A DNA stretch of 64,000 bases from Pararge aegeria (GCF_905163445.1 NC_053191.1:9238001-9302000), one strand, 5' to 3'. Shown: positions 28,767-39,540, counted from the first letter of the stretch. Program-made: numbers and translations. The notes: a model not told the origin generated them from the letters alone.

Positions 28767-29190
28767 TTATGAAAATTAAGCTTAATTTGCTATACTCTGC
28801 GAACAGTAGGAGAATCTGTATGGCGCAATTTAATAATTTCTTCAATCCGTATAGTCAACACCAAACAGATCCTCGGCAATGTACCTCTCTACGCACGTTT
28901 CGCTCCGAAACCGGAGCATCCTCAGGAGATGTTGACTTTACAATTCCCATTCTTATTTTTAATAATTTCTAATTGTTCACTCAAACCAAGTCTCAACCCT
29001 TTGTCGCAAGTATGTAACATTTCGTATGAATGATTACTGGTTACGTTATGTCCACTTTCTAAAAGATGTTTTGCAAAATTAGATTTTTCAGCATGGTAGT
29101 GATTGAAGGCTGCCATATGCTCTTTGTAACTCGTTTCAAATGTACGTCCGGTCTGACCTACGTAGCGTAGATTTTATAAGGATTGTTAAC
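28767..29190 (-). mobile_element. Penelope-like element, 3' end with GIY-YIG endonuclease remnant
   Basis: Penelope-like retroelements carry a reverse transcriptase followed by a GIY-YIG endonuclease. The minus-strand frame from about 29170 to 28922 reads LRYVGQTGRTFETSYKEHMA, then AAFNHYHAEKSNFAKHLLES and GHNVTSNHSYEML. YVGQTGR is the second half of the GIY-YIG signature, and the following R...Y..H...K..FA.H....H pattern is the family core. An in-frame TAA lies three codons upstream of LRYVGQ, so the copy is broken. Downstream are the same blocks as in the fold-back elements at 3597, 22059 and 61402. No reverse-transcriptase part remains. Confidence 0.8.
28922..29116 (-). pseudogene. GIY-YIG domain C-terminal half of Penelope-like element
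   Basis: This is the part of the domain still open from a methionine: MAAFNHYHAEKSNFAKHLLE and on to LGLSEQLEIIKNKNGNCKVN. The glutamate in SEQLEIIK aligns with the conserved late catalytic glutamate of Penelope GIY-YIG domains, by recall. The N-terminal GIY-YIG strand is upstream of this start and separated from any reverse transcriptase. Confidence 0.7.
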
Positions 29191-29618
29191 AATTATTTCA
29201 CAAAAAGATTAAGTCATTTCAGTATAGAATTAAATGCAGTACATTGTTTCAATTACCAAGTGTTCTGTTCTGTGTACTTCTTACACGCAGTTCACTATTT
29301 TTTACTTTTTTTTAACAGTCATCCTTTATTAGTTTACGATACAAGAGAAAATGTTCTTTTTCTCGAATAATGGACCAACTTGATACTGAGAAAGTGCAAA
29401 AAGTGGAAAATAAATCTCTTGTTTCAAAGTACCTACTCAAACAACGTCAATACATTTTAGGAGAAACGTGTTTTGAAACTAGGGCTGTGTTTTAAGGCCG
29501 TTAATGCATTTCCAGTTTACCTACGCTCTGTACTCGACCACAGAATTGTCATTGGTTTAGCTATCTTAGTTTTATTTTTTGTCTGTTCGTTTTCTCATCT
29601 ATATCTTATTTGCCCATC

Positions 29619-29700
29619 GGCCAGACCAGACCAGAGATAATACCGAAATTATTAATTCCCATATTGCCACTTCTTGGGATCGGACACGGGTCCTGTTACT
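29619..29700 (-). mobile_element. tRNA-derived SINE, family B, fragment
   Basis: ccagaccagaccagagataa, ccgaaattattaattcccat and gggatcggacacgggtcctg match the tRNA-proximal third of family B (compare 2600-2660). Confidence 0.45.
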
Positions 29701-29701
29701 T

Positions 29702-29830
29702 ATATTCGTTTTTACTCGTATATATATATATAATCTGAATCTCGGAAACTGCTCCAACGATTTTCATGAAATTTAGTATGCACGGGGTTTCGGGGGCAAT
29801 AAATCGATCTAGCTAGGTTGAATTTTTGAA
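29702..29830 (+). mobile_element. Helitron-like 5' fragment
   Basis: cgtttttactcgtatatata, ctcggaaactgctccaacga and ttttcatgaaatttagtatg resemble the 5' portion of non-autonomous Helitron-like elements, including the TA-rich start seen at 43575-43593. Confidence 0.4.
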
Positions 29831-29839
29831 AGCTGAAAC

Positions 29840-30560
29840 ATTGTGAATTCAGTTGTTTAGCAATACTGTAAACTAAACGTAATCATCAACATCAAAACTT
29901 CTTTCGATAGTGTTGCAGTCAGTCATTTAAAAAGGAACAGTAAGTAATACCATCGTGTTAGTTTGAAAAAAATGGCAGTAACATACATGAATTCATAGAT
30001 AAAATGTGTATTATTAAAGTACCTGATTATTTAAAGAACCGGAATATTCGAGGCAAGGATATAGGAATCCTCAAACGGTACATTCAACCCTTGAAATTTC
30101 GCCATCAATTCCTGTCAATTACATTTAGACATCTTAAGCTCACTTGGATACGACGTTCATGCAATATACATCATTAAGACGTTAACTTAAAGATCAAAGT
30201 TGACTGCTTAGTGGCATTTGACTCGATCTAATATCGACCGCGTCAATCCGTGATAAATTTAGAATTCGTTCAGAAACGGTCTGAGAGCAGTATAATAAAG
30301 TTATGTATGTTTGTATATATTGCACTATTTGATAAGTAAAATATATTTAAAAAATTAAAGGAAGAAAATCCATTTACTGGTTCTGCAACAGCTTAAAACT
30401 AGTAAGTAACTCGGTTACAACATAACTTTTTGAAGACCTAGCGTAAGCGTCGTCGTCTGCCCTGGCCCTTTTCTCCTTATTTAGAGATCACTAAAGGAAT
30501 ATTTATTAGGATCAAGTAACCCACGTAGTAGTCAAAGTTTCTTTTGGAGTGCCCGTTGCG
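29840..30560. other. Intergenic sequence without recognisable feature
   Basis: Nothing was recognised on either strand. Confidence 0.4.
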
Positions 30561-30575
30561 TCGGTAGTCGTTAGC

Positions 30576-30702
30576 TGTTGCAATGTAAAACCGAGCTGTT
30601 TATCTGTAAACACGTGACTATAGTTACGTAAATTTAGATAAACAGGGCGGTTTTACATTGTAGTAAACTTTTGAAGTAATATATTAACTTCAAAAGTGTA
30701 CC
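30576..30702. repeat. Two adjacent foldbacks, possible MITE
   Basis: The outer pair is caatgtaaaaccgagctgtt with tatct at about 30578-30606 against agataaacagggcggtttta then cattg at about 30636-30662, roughly 25 bp with a small mismatch. Immediately after it, acttttgaagt and acttcaaaagt form an 11-bp pair around a 9-nt loop (about 30667-30699). Confidence 0.75.
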
Positions 30703-31299
30703 TTTATGCCAATGTTAGGGAAAACATAGACTATACTAAGACCACTTCCGCATGCAAAATTATATCTTAGTTTTCATCTGTATAACTATATTAACGTCAT
30801 TGTTGCGCGAAAAAAACTTTGATCTACTTTTATTAACATTATATACACGTATTCAGATATAATAATATTAAAAAGTACCTAAGACAGGACTTATATATCC
30901 CTTATCTCCAAATCGACCATACCGATCATCATACAATCTTCTAACGTTCATTCATATACTCATCCCTATGTTTGTGAGATTCTTTCTTAGCGGATGTCTA
31001 TGACCTACAAACCTACTTTCCAAGTTTCTAGTTTGTAGGCTTAATAGTTCCTGAGATTTTATACTAACTCAGTCGGTAAAGATATCGTAACAATTGTTGT
31101 ATATAAGGTAAACTTTCTCCGAGATCGGTTAGTTAAAAACTTCAGTGCAAAATTAAATTAAATTAAGGTTGACGCTCTGTTTTATAACTAAAATCCTTGT
31201 CTTTTGACGCCAAATTATTTAAAACTGTAATTTGAGAATAAACTGCTTTAACCGACGGTAAACCCACAGTGCTTCTTTAGTAGAAGTGTGAGTTTTTAC

Positions 31300-31575
31300 C
31301 CGACTGCAAAAAAGGAACGCTGTTTTTCGAGTGTATTTTTGTATCTATGTATGTATGTATATTTCATGGGCACACCCTAGAGCCTAAGCCTTTCTTAACC
31401 TTTACTTAATCCTAAGGTAAAAAAAAGATAAAAAAAAGAAAAAGATAAAGATAGGTTTCTGTTTTGATGGTTGCTGGGAGAGATCGCTACTAAGCAATAA
31501 ATAAGGCTAGCTGTGTTTGTATACTTCTTTTAATACCCTTACTTTGTAATGGTGTACAAATAAAGAGTTAAAATA
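31300..31575 (+). mobile_element. LINE-type 3' end with low-complexity insert
   Basis: gggagagatcgctactaagc at about 31481 and ttactttgtaatggtgtaca then aataaagagtt form the same 3' end as at 36655-36882. The start (cgactgcaaaaaaggaacgc, gtatgtatgtatat) resembles another common repeat, and an A-rich run lies between them. Confidence 0.5.
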
Positions 31576-32103
31576 GAAATTTACTGCATAAGAGACCAAA
31601 AGGTTGTCAAGAGGAATATACATCAAACGATCCCTCACCTTTCGTTCAGTACTTTAATATAGCCTTTTTGACAAAATTGTGCCCTATTATGATAAAAACA
31701 TATTAATTCATGAGTATTCAAGAGATGGCGCTGAGTTATTTGTTGGACGAATTAGTGAAAATACAGTTCCCAGGACTATACCTAATCATTAGAACAGCGT
31801 GGAGGGTGTAAATCTCACAACCATTTGGCAGGTTTTAGCCTAACTAGAGAAAGTGAAGCATTTAGATAAAGAGTAGGTAGACAACAATTCTCATGCAAAA
31901 TATTAAAATCTTTTCAAAATTTGTAGTAAGTATGCCTTAATCTAATATTAATTGCTTTAGTAATTAAAATGTAGTTCCAAACTTTCGCTATATGACTTGC
32001 AAGTTTGCAACATGAGTAAGTAATTTGCAAATCGAAAAGGGGGCGCCTTTTCAGGTAGAAAAGCGTTGACAGGCGAATTTTTTCTTAGACTTTAATAACA
32101 AAC

Positions 32104-32300
32104 CTTTGAGAACTGTATCGAGAACTCTCAGGCATGCCGGTTCCTCACGATGTTTTCCTTAACCGTTGAAGCAAGTTATATTTTATTTTTTTATTTACGC
32201 ACATAACTTAAAACAGCTACAGGTATGTGCTGGGATTCGAACCCGGCTCCACGAAACTGAACTCAAGCTCCTACCTACTGGGCTAACACCGCTTTATTAT
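32104..32300 (-). mobile_element. tRNA-derived SINE, family C, 5' half
   Basis: tcgagaactctcaggcatgc, ggttcctcacgatgttttcc, then the reversed head gtgctgggattcgaacccgg and ctgggctaacaccgctt. The plus-strand open frame at 32166-32432 lies across this SINE and is not a gene. Confidence 0.7.
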
Positions 32301-32760
32301 ATAATTAACATACATGCTAGATATGAGCACTTATTACTCGGAATAAGTGCTGCGATTTATATCCTAGTCGCTTCATTATATTTATTTTTAGAATTAAAAA
32401 ATATAGAAAAGTGTATACGAACAAAGTATTAATTTACCTATGAACTCTGTGCTTCGCTTGAAGACAATGTAGGCATGTGTTTTCGATTTATAAGTGTTAT
32501 ACAAACAGTAAGCTCTTAAGCATCGGCGAACGTTGAAATATCTGCAGCAGACGGGCATAAATATAAATAGGGTAGGCTCAGAATCCCGTTTTAAATCCGA
32601 CCCACTTTTGCCAACAGCAGAGCAACTTCCTAAAGCAGTCAGATTGCGAAAGGTCGCTGAAAATCACTGATTCAAGTTCAATTCAAGCAATAGTGCGAAT
32701 ATTTTTCTTCTTGGATCGAATGATAAATTAAACAAGTGATAAAACACCTTCTATATTTTA

Positions 32761-32985
32761 ACTGATGGATGGAATAGTCATTATTAGTTAGGATTTCTAT
32801 TCTCCACGGCAGATCAGAATACAGTTATACCCCTTCTCTTTCCGCGGATGGGCGGCGTTCTCTGTCCTACTACAAACATCTACTGCAATCATCAATCCAC
32901 CAAACGTGGTGATTATGGGCAAACCCTTCCTTTGGGAGAGCTCTTTTATCCAGCGGTGGACTGTTATAGGCTATTGATTAATTGA
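32761..32985 (-). repeat. Dispersed repeat, family E, inverted
   Basis: aacgtggtgattatgggcaa, acccttcctttgggagagct and ccagcggtggactgttatag are the reverse of the family E blocks at 16895. Confidence 0.65.
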
Positions 32986-32989
32986 TTGA

Positions 32990-34600
32990 CGGTCCTATAT
33001 GTCATTTAACTACCAAGTGGGGGTCTACCGTCGCTACGCTTTGCTACGGGTTTACAATGTGTGTCTTGGGCTAAAAACGACCATTGCCAGTGTAGCTTTC
33101 TAATTCGTTGAACTATGTCGTAAAGCTTGGTTAATTTACGAGTACGAAACTCCTCATAATTGATTTTATCATGTCTAAATACGCCTCGCCATCGCAGCTT
33201 ATAAATATTATCATTCTGTTTTCTAAATAAATTGCAAGTAAGTTAGTTTGATTAAATATAATATGGACTCTTGCAGCGTGTACTTACGAGTCTACAAATC
33301 ACGGTTGAGAGTGCTCATCTCGCATTCGCGGGATGAATATTTCGGTATTGGAGTGTTTTGAACGTGGAGTCTAAATTGGCAGCACTCGTAGGTAACTGGT
33401 TCACTTTAAACTTTGATTTTTAAAATACATTTACAGACACAGTACAGTTTGAAGAGTTTCGTGATTAAGTTTGTGAGAGTTGGTAGTACTTTTTTTAACA
33501 GTTATATGATACAAGTTGGAATACATATTCTTAATAAAATATAGATTTCCTGAACATTCTAATTTCTTTTATAAAAGAACAGGGATTTTGTGTTGTGCGT
33601 CATGACGGTTCTATCTTGGCGTGATATCAAGACCTCACTTAGCTCGGATAATACATTTTTATAGTTGGTAAAAAATATCATATTCCTTTATTAAAGAAAC
33701 TTTCTAGTAGAACCGTTTTCCTATATTTAAGAAACGGAGTTAGTTCATAAACAAAAAGTAATAGATACTAGGTATATCACACCCTGCCAGCTGAGTCAAA
33801 AATCTCATCAGAACATTTCATTCCTTATCTGTTATTCAAGAGACATTTTGTGAAAATCTTCCAATTCCTAAAAGTATATTTTATTATTTGCAATGGCACA
33901 AGAGTTATAAAATCGCTTTTATGTTGGTAATGTTACGAGTCATATTTCCGTGTCCCGATTTCGTTATAGCAGTACCTTTATTGCCTTTATGCCGAGAATA
34001 AGTAATAAGTATATTCATTTGTAACTGTTAGGTATATTTGTCGTATACGTCTTCAGAATGAAAATATGATACTTTGACATTTTGTTAAATTAGGCGTAAT
34101 AATATAAATAAATATACTCAACAGCGCAAATGCGTATACAACTCGTAATAATTGAAACTTGAAATGGAAGAAGAAGAAGAAGAAGAAATCAAAATTATTA
34201 GTTTGAAGTCTGTATGCATCTATGTTTGTATGCGCTTATGTTAGCAACAGTATACAGAGCCAGTTTATTGGGCAAGTTTATATTTAATAGCTTCTATAAA
34301 TTCATGCTTATATTAATTGATTAAAAGGGGTGAAACGAAGACGTGGTGCCGATATATAAATAAGGTTAAGATAGTCATTAAAGATTATAGTTTTGTTTTC
34401 CTTGTGCCAATCTAGCAAGCTTTTATTATTAGTGTCACCTGTCCCGCTGTTTTTCTGTCTATAATCGAAACTTGCGTGTTAAACGTTGTCCACCCCGAGG
34501 ATGTGAGAGCAAGCTTTCAGCCTTCGTTATTATCATAACCGTGAGATAATATCGGTAAAGCTCCAACGCAAAATTTAACAGCGTGTTGCATCTTAGTTAG
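32990..34600. other. Intergenic sequence; (GAA)n at 34149-34177
   Basis: No gene or interspersed repeat was recognised. A short GAA/AGA trinucleotide run is present. Confidence 0.45.
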
Positions 34601-34601
34601 C

Positions 34602-34660
34602 TTTATATATGTCTCTTTATATATGTCTCTTTATATATGTCTCTTTATATATGTCTCTTT
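34602..34660. repeat. 14-bp tandem repeat, four units
   Basis: The unit tttatatatgtctc is repeated exactly four times at 34602-34657, followed by a degenerate partial unit. It directly precedes a family C SINE. Confidence 0.9.
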
Positions 34661-34673
34661 AGCTTTATATATG

Positions 34674-34982
34674 TATGAAGCGGTGATAGCTTATTGGGCA
34701 GGAGATCTATTTCCCTTTCGGGGGGCCGAGTTCGACTCCCAGCACGCACATCTAATTTTTCTAAGTTATGTGCGTTATTAAGTAATTAAAATATCACTTG
34801 ATTCAACGGTGAATGAAAACATCGTCGCAACCAGCATGCCTGAGAGATCTACATGACGTTCCCTAAAATGTGTGGAGTCCACCAATCCGCACTGTCCGGT
34901 GGGATACGGCCTTAGCCTTTCTCATTGTGGGAGGAGACCCGTGCTCTGTAGTGGGCCAGTTTATGTGATGATGATGATGAGT
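34674..34982 (+). mobile_element. tRNA-derived SINE, family C, near full length
   Basis: Head tgaagcggtgatagcttatt (A-box region) and ccgagttcgactcccagcac (B box), body ttgattcaacggtgaatgaa, distal gtgtggagtccaccaatccg and ttgtgggaggagacccgtgc, with a final (GAT)n tail. Confidence 0.8.
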
Positions 34983-35063
34983 ATGTATATGCATTGTGTA
35001 TAATTGTATCTCTTTTATGGAAGGAAGCTTGTGACCATGATGGATTAGGCCAAAATCCACTAC

Positions 35064-35242
35064 ACTGGTTTGATAGGCTCCACACGCTTTAGAGAACTAT
35101 TGGGTTTTCTCAAAATTGTAATTGCTTAAATTAAAAAAGCACATAACTTCGAAACTAAGAGGTGCGTGCCAGGAATTGAACTCGGTTATCCGATAGGGAG
35201 TTAAAAGCCACTAGGTTAACCACTAGGCTATCGCTGCTCGGA
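35064..35242 (-). mobile_element. tRNA-derived SINE, family C, 5' half, diverged
   Basis: gtgcgtgccaggaattgaac and taaccactaggctatcgctg are a reversed B box and A box. agcacataacttcgaaacta is the proximal body. Confidence 0.55.
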
Positions 35243-35668
35243 TGTTACATAGTTTGCGGCAAATGATTAAAAGCCTAGTTTTGTCTAACTTGCAATAATA
35301 AATCAAAGTGCGACACTTCAGTGATTTATTATGTTCATGTGACCGAGCACTTCAACGGATAAAATTTTCTCTATCAATCTTTTGCGTTTGGACGCGATGA
35401 ACTTGCTCACTTAGCAGAATCTATTGTTGACATTTAAAAAATAAACTCTGTAGGCATTTAATCAGAATAGTTATAAAAAAAGCACTCAGTAAAAGAAAAA
35501 AAACAACAACGGAAAGACAGTTACGCGAATTAGAAAGCAAAAAAATAAATACTTTCTACAACCGACTAGGTACAGAAGGAAAAAAAAAATCACGCGTTAT
35601 TGTTTGTTATTCATTATTTCAGCTATGGCAGCCAAATGTGAATTACCCTGAATTGTGATTAACATTTA

Positions 35669-36076
35669 TCAAGAGCATATATTATTAGCAACTATATTAA
35701 AACGATCGGATCTCAACTCGTGAAATCCGTAATATTGTTTAGTTCTGGTGACCGTCGTCAGTTTTACTTGAACAAATGGTGCATTTAAAATAAAAAGTGC
35801 AAAAGTTACTATCAAAAATATCCAAATCGCTAAAGGTGTGTGCCTATATCTAATCTCTTCAAATATATATTCGAAGAGATCCCTCGATTTCTCCAAGAGC
35901 CTACCAATAGATCTAAACTTTGTATCAATAGGAACGGCCAAGGAAGTATACCGTTTCTTTAAAAAAATATTTGATTGAATATTAGATAATCCGCTTATTC
36001 GGTTCCCACAATTTAAATTAAACAAGTTTTTGTTATTTTTTCCTGCAGTTGCATTTGGATAAAATAATGCCCGCTC
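35669..36076 (-). other. Methionine-free open frame with one predicted membrane segment
   Basis: The frame is open for about 135 codons from a TAA-TGA pair at 36082-36077 down to a TGA at 35669, yet contains no ATG. It encodes a polar first half (including TSLAVPIDTKFRSIGRLLEK), then SRDLFEYIFEEIRYRHTPL, a hydrophobic segment AIWIFLIVTFALFILNAPFV and a basic tail. A possible acceptor, CAACTGCAG, lies upstream at about 36049. It could be a terminal exon of an unrecognised minus-strand gene or a fragment of a mobile or captured gene. I do not recognise the family. No upstream partner exon was identified, and the polyadenylation context is unclear. Confidence 0.35.
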
Positions 36077-36084
36077 TCATTACA

Positions 36085-36640
36085 GGTGTTTTAACTTTAC
36101 ATTGACAATTTCTACTTTGACCATAAAAACCTAGTCTATAAAGCTTCAATAAAATTGGCAAGTTTACGATTGAAACTAAGGTTTGTGAGAGAGTTAAAAC
36201 TGCTTAAACTGTAAAGTTTTATGTTTTAAACTTCGTCTAAATGTTAATTCGTTAATAAATAAACACAAGTGCAAATTCTATTGTAGACAACTGTTAAACT
36301 GATCCTATTGTCCATGCTCAAAAGTAGTGCTTTATTTTGAAATCTGCCAATTTAATTTAAGGTTTTTGTTAGTCTAGTCAACTCTAGTCCCAAGTCCCAA
36401 GTAGAAGGGTTAATATGGATGCCAATGGATGATAGACGTCGGGAATTCGAACTTCGGTCTCATGCCACCTGTAACCAATAAGCGGATCTTTGTATATCAC
36501 CTATCTGAGTAATGAGGGTCTAGCAATGCTATAAGTTTCGCACTTTCGCTCTTGTAGAGCTTTTAGAAAACCCAGTAGCCAAAGTTAAAGCTTAATTTTA
36601 TTTCTATCTTTTTAGCTTGTTTGACATATAAATATCATTA
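36085..36640. other. Intergenic sequence without recognisable feature
   Basis: Nothing was recognised on either strand apart from AT-rich DNA. Confidence 0.4.
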
Positions 36641-36654
36641 TCATTATCTTGATA

Positions 36655-36882
36655 AGTATTAGTGTGTAATTGTTCGTAAGTATGTATATAATAATAATAA
36701 TACACCCCACCAATCGGTTTCCCTTGGTTTTCCTAATCCTAAGGTTGCCTGGAAGAGATCGCTACTAAGCGATAAGGCCGCCCTTTGTATCCTACTTTTT
36801 AAGTTTATTTTTGTTGTGTCCATTGTTTTTTTTTTTTACTATTTGTGGTTTACAATTAAAGTGTATAAATAAATAAATAAAA
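36655..36882 (+). mobile_element. LINE-type 3' end
   Basis: aggttgcctggaagagatcg, ctactaagcgataaggccgc and a T-rich block, then tacaattaaagtgtataaat and (AAAT)n. The ggaagagatcgctactaagc to 'aataaagtgtataaataaat' order is a very frequent 3' end in Lepidoptera. A related copy is at 31470-31575. Confidence 0.6.
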
Positions 36883-36929
36883 TCATTATTATATATTAAA
36901 ATTTACAGTAGTTGAATTTTTCGTGGCAG

Positions 36930-37065
36930 AGCTCGACCGGGAAGTAATATCACCATGCTTATTTCTGCTGCAAAGCACCATTACTGTCACGCAGCTCTAC
37001 TGTGTTCTGATTTGAAGGGCGTAGTGGTCGGTGTTATTACTGAGACATAAGGCTTAGACTCTGTT
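36930..37065 (+). repeat. Dispersed repeat with relative at 44225-44345
   Basis: cagctctactgtgttctgat, ttgaagggcgtagtggtcgg and tgttattactgagacataag align by eye with the block cagcattgttgcaatcctgg to aagtacaggaacatgaggcc at 44251-44320. Confidence 0.5.
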
Positions 37066-37094
37066 ACATAGTGCAGCCTACGTAGCAGAACTGT

Positions 37095-37600
37095 CAGCGG
37101 GATTGAGGCGTATATAATAAGGTGGCAACTCCGGTTGTGTGGACACATATCCAGAATGGGTGAAGAAAGAGTGGCTAAGCGCACATTTTACTCCGAATTG
37201 CAGGTTGGTAAGCGTAAACACGGCGGGAAACTTTGCGATATAAAGATGTGCTAAAGCGGCACATGAAGAGATGTTATATGGATCCATCACTATGGGAATT
37301 TGAAGCAGAAGATCGACTGCTATGGAGACACTCCGTAAATAAAAAAGTATCGGAGTTTGAAGTTAAAAGGCGAGCAAAGCAAGATGCTAGGCGTAATGAG
37401 ATAAAGGCCAGAACATCGCCGGCAATATATTACAATATAATTGGTGGAGTACTGACGTGCTGTCAATGTGATCGCACATTTAAAACAAAGAGTGGTTATG
37501 CCAATCACTTGCGAGCACATCGGGTACGTTCATAATATCTAGAAGGAGTCGCTGTGGTCGGATACGGCCAGGAGGATATACTCTGGGCAGCACTTTACAG
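37095..37600 (+). pseudogene. Non-LTR retrotransposon C-terminus with C2H2 zinc finger, frameshifted
   Basis: A first frame reads IEAYIIRWQLRLCGHISRMG, then EERVAKRTFYSELQVGKRKH and GGKL, and meets a TAA at about 37251. A one-base shift near 37233 restores RYKDVLKRHMKRCYMDPSLW, open to 37535. The 'RW-GH--RM-E-R--K---Y-EL--GKR--GG---RYKD-LK' pattern is the familiar tail of non-LTR reverse transcriptases. The final CCQCDRTFKTKSGYANHLRA followed by H is a C2H2 finger of the kind found at that terminus. Downstream gagtcgctgtggtcggatac and ggccaggaggatatactctg looks like its 3' UTR. The copy is a relic: no catalytic core is present. Confidence 0.75.
37233..37535 (+). pseudogene. Zinc-finger segment of the above retrotransposon relic
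   Basis: This 100-codon stretch is the longest intact frame of the relic. It has the RYKDVLKRHMKRC motif at its start, a basic middle (VKRRAKQDARRNEIKAR) and a C-terminal Cys-x2-Cys-x12-His-x4/5-His finger. The start at 37233 is not a real initiator. Confidence 0.65.
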
Positions 37601-37964
37601 GTGCCATTTACTATCAGTTGGGACATCTACCTGCTCGGTCTATTATTACTGTGAAAAATACCTTGTCGATTATACCTTACAACTTTCATGTATCCAGAAT
37701 GAAGTTGCAAATATTTATAGCTAAGAAGGATGACTTATTTTCTATAAATGCTATATTATTCTCAGTTGCTTTGTTCAGTTATGACGACTGTAATCCAATT
37801 CAGTAGTTTTAAGGTTTCAAGACATTGTCCGACGACTAATAACATCAATACTAATGTTGCACTACTACTGTTTTCAAGAAAAGACCGGTTTATTTTACAA
37901 TTTTTGCAAATGGGTGTTATCTCTCTCCGTGCTAAAAACTGGTTTTTAACTCCCGACACAAAAC

Positions 37965-38222
37965 CGACTGGGTGTTATAAGCGTGTCTGTGGCATCTTAG
38001 CTCCCGAACGGATGAACCGATTTTGATGTTGTTTTCTTCAGCTTGAAAGGTGAATTAATCGAGAGTGTTCTTAGCTATGAAATCAGTCCAAGATAAACGC
38101 TGTCACAAAATGACGGATTGCATAGATTTTCACAACTGTCAAATAAAATGTGGCCACCACCACAAAATTACGAATTCGATTTATTTCACAACCAAAATAT
38201 GGGTATCAAATGAAAAGGCTTG
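37965..38222 (+). repeat. Dispersed repeat with inverted relative at 42405-42545
   Basis: tgtctgtggcatcttagctc then cgaacggatgaaccgatttt, and later atatgggtatcaaatgaaaa ggcttga. The reversed copy carries tcatttgatacccatattga and gttcaggagctacgatgcca. The 'aacggatgaaccgattttga' core is widespread in lepidopteran repeats. Confidence 0.6.
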
Positions 38223-38231
38223 ATTAGTAAT

Positions 38232-38500
38232 ATAATAAATAAATAAATAAATATACTACAACTATACACACATCGTCATCTAGCCACAAAGTAAGCGTAG
38301 CTTGTGTTATGGCTACTAAGGTGACTGATGACCGTTTTGATAAATAAAAACATCAATAATTATAGTATCAATATTAAGATACAAATAAACACCCAGCCAC
38401 ATTCATGTTCATAACACAAACATTTTTCAGGTGTGGGAATCGAACCCACAGCCTTGACTCAGAACGTAGGGTCACTGAGCACTGCGCCAATCAGCCGTCT
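38232..38500 (-). mobile_element. tRNA-derived SINE, family A, copy 2
   Basis: It runs from aaatatactacaactataca through ccacaaagtaagcgtagctt to ggtgtgggaatcgaacccac and cactgcgccaatcagccgtc. The (AAAT)n start marks the 3' tail. Confidence 0.85.
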
Positions 38501-38854
38501 TGTCTTCTTTAATGTGCACTTTATTGAAAAGGAATGAGGAATTTGTATCCGGGGTTATTTAATTTTTTAATTCAATAACTAGTTATACCTTTTAGAACAA
38601 ACTGGAGAATTTACAAAAAGAAGCCACGTATTATAAGTACAAAGATAAGATAAGCCATTCGTGTTTAATAGCTTTAAACTTTTAACATCAGCTAACAGGA
38701 TGAAATCAAGTGGTGCAGAAACACGAAATTATAATTTGTATTCTGAAGCCAAACAAATCAGGCATGCGTACTTTGTGAGCAAAAACTGGTTCAAACACAG
38801 GCTTAAATCGTATATGTACCTAATGCCCATTAAATAAATAATAGATATACACTT

Positions 38855-39118
38855 ATTGATGTTTGGCGCAGTGGGCAGAGACCTTGCTTTCTGAGTCCAA
38901 GGCAGTGGATTCGATTCCTACAACTGGAAAATGTTTTTGTGATGAACATAAATGTATTTCAGTGTCTGGGTGTTTGTATGTATATAATAAGTATTAATAG
39001 TAATCTATATTATTCACAAAATTATTCATCAGTCACCTTAGTACTCATAACACAAGCTATGCTTACTTGGGCTAGATGGCGATGTGTATATTGTCGTAGT
39101 ATATTTAAACAAAAAAAA
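38855..39118 (+). mobile_element. tRNA-derived SINE, family A, copy 3 (plus strand)
   Basis: The head is tggcgcagtgggcagagacc (A box), and gtggattcgattcctacaac holds the B box. The body includes atgaacataaatgtatttca and ctagatggcgatgtgtatat, with the end tgtcgtagtatatttaaac and an A-run. The plus-strand frame at 38939-39151 lies within it and is not a gene. Confidence 0.85.
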
Positions 39119-39263
39119 AATCATTCATTCATTCAAAATCAATACCTCTAGAAAACACCTATAGCCTACAAATGTTTGCATAGTATTAAGAATAGGGTCA
39201 TTACTGCATTCGGAAAGATAAAACTTCGACTGCTATTTTATTTATCGCTTTTTATTATTCTTC

Positions 39264-39540
39264 TACAAGTTAGCCCTTGACTACAATCTTACCTGGGGGG
39301 TTAGTGATGATGCAGTCTAAGATGATAGCGGGCTAACCTTTTAGAGAGTTACCGAATGTAATATTAGATTTAACTTTACATAATTTTAAAGAAATGTGGA
39401 CAAGTGGCAGAGTCACTAGAAACAGTATATCTTTTGACGGTTCACAAGTGCTTATTTACCTACTTGAAATAAATGGATTTTTAATTTGAATTTGAATTTT
39501 AGTGTGGCAGCTCTTACTGCTGTACCATGGAGGTCGTCAA
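39264..39540 (-). mobile_element. SINE family B interrupted by a LINE 3' tail
   Basis: The distal SINE part (tacaagttagcccttgacta to tagcgggctaaccttttaga) lies at 39264-39348. Its tRNA-end (gctgtaccatggaggtcgtc) lies at 39520-39540. Between them a plus-strand LINE 3' end contains cagagtcactagaaacagta, ttacctacttgaaataaatg and a TTTGAATTTGAATTT tail ending near 39502. Confidence 0.55.

Noticed and set aside
32166..32432. 88-codon plus-strand open frame
   Set aside because: It crosses the tRNA-like head of a family C SINE, so it is repeat sequence.
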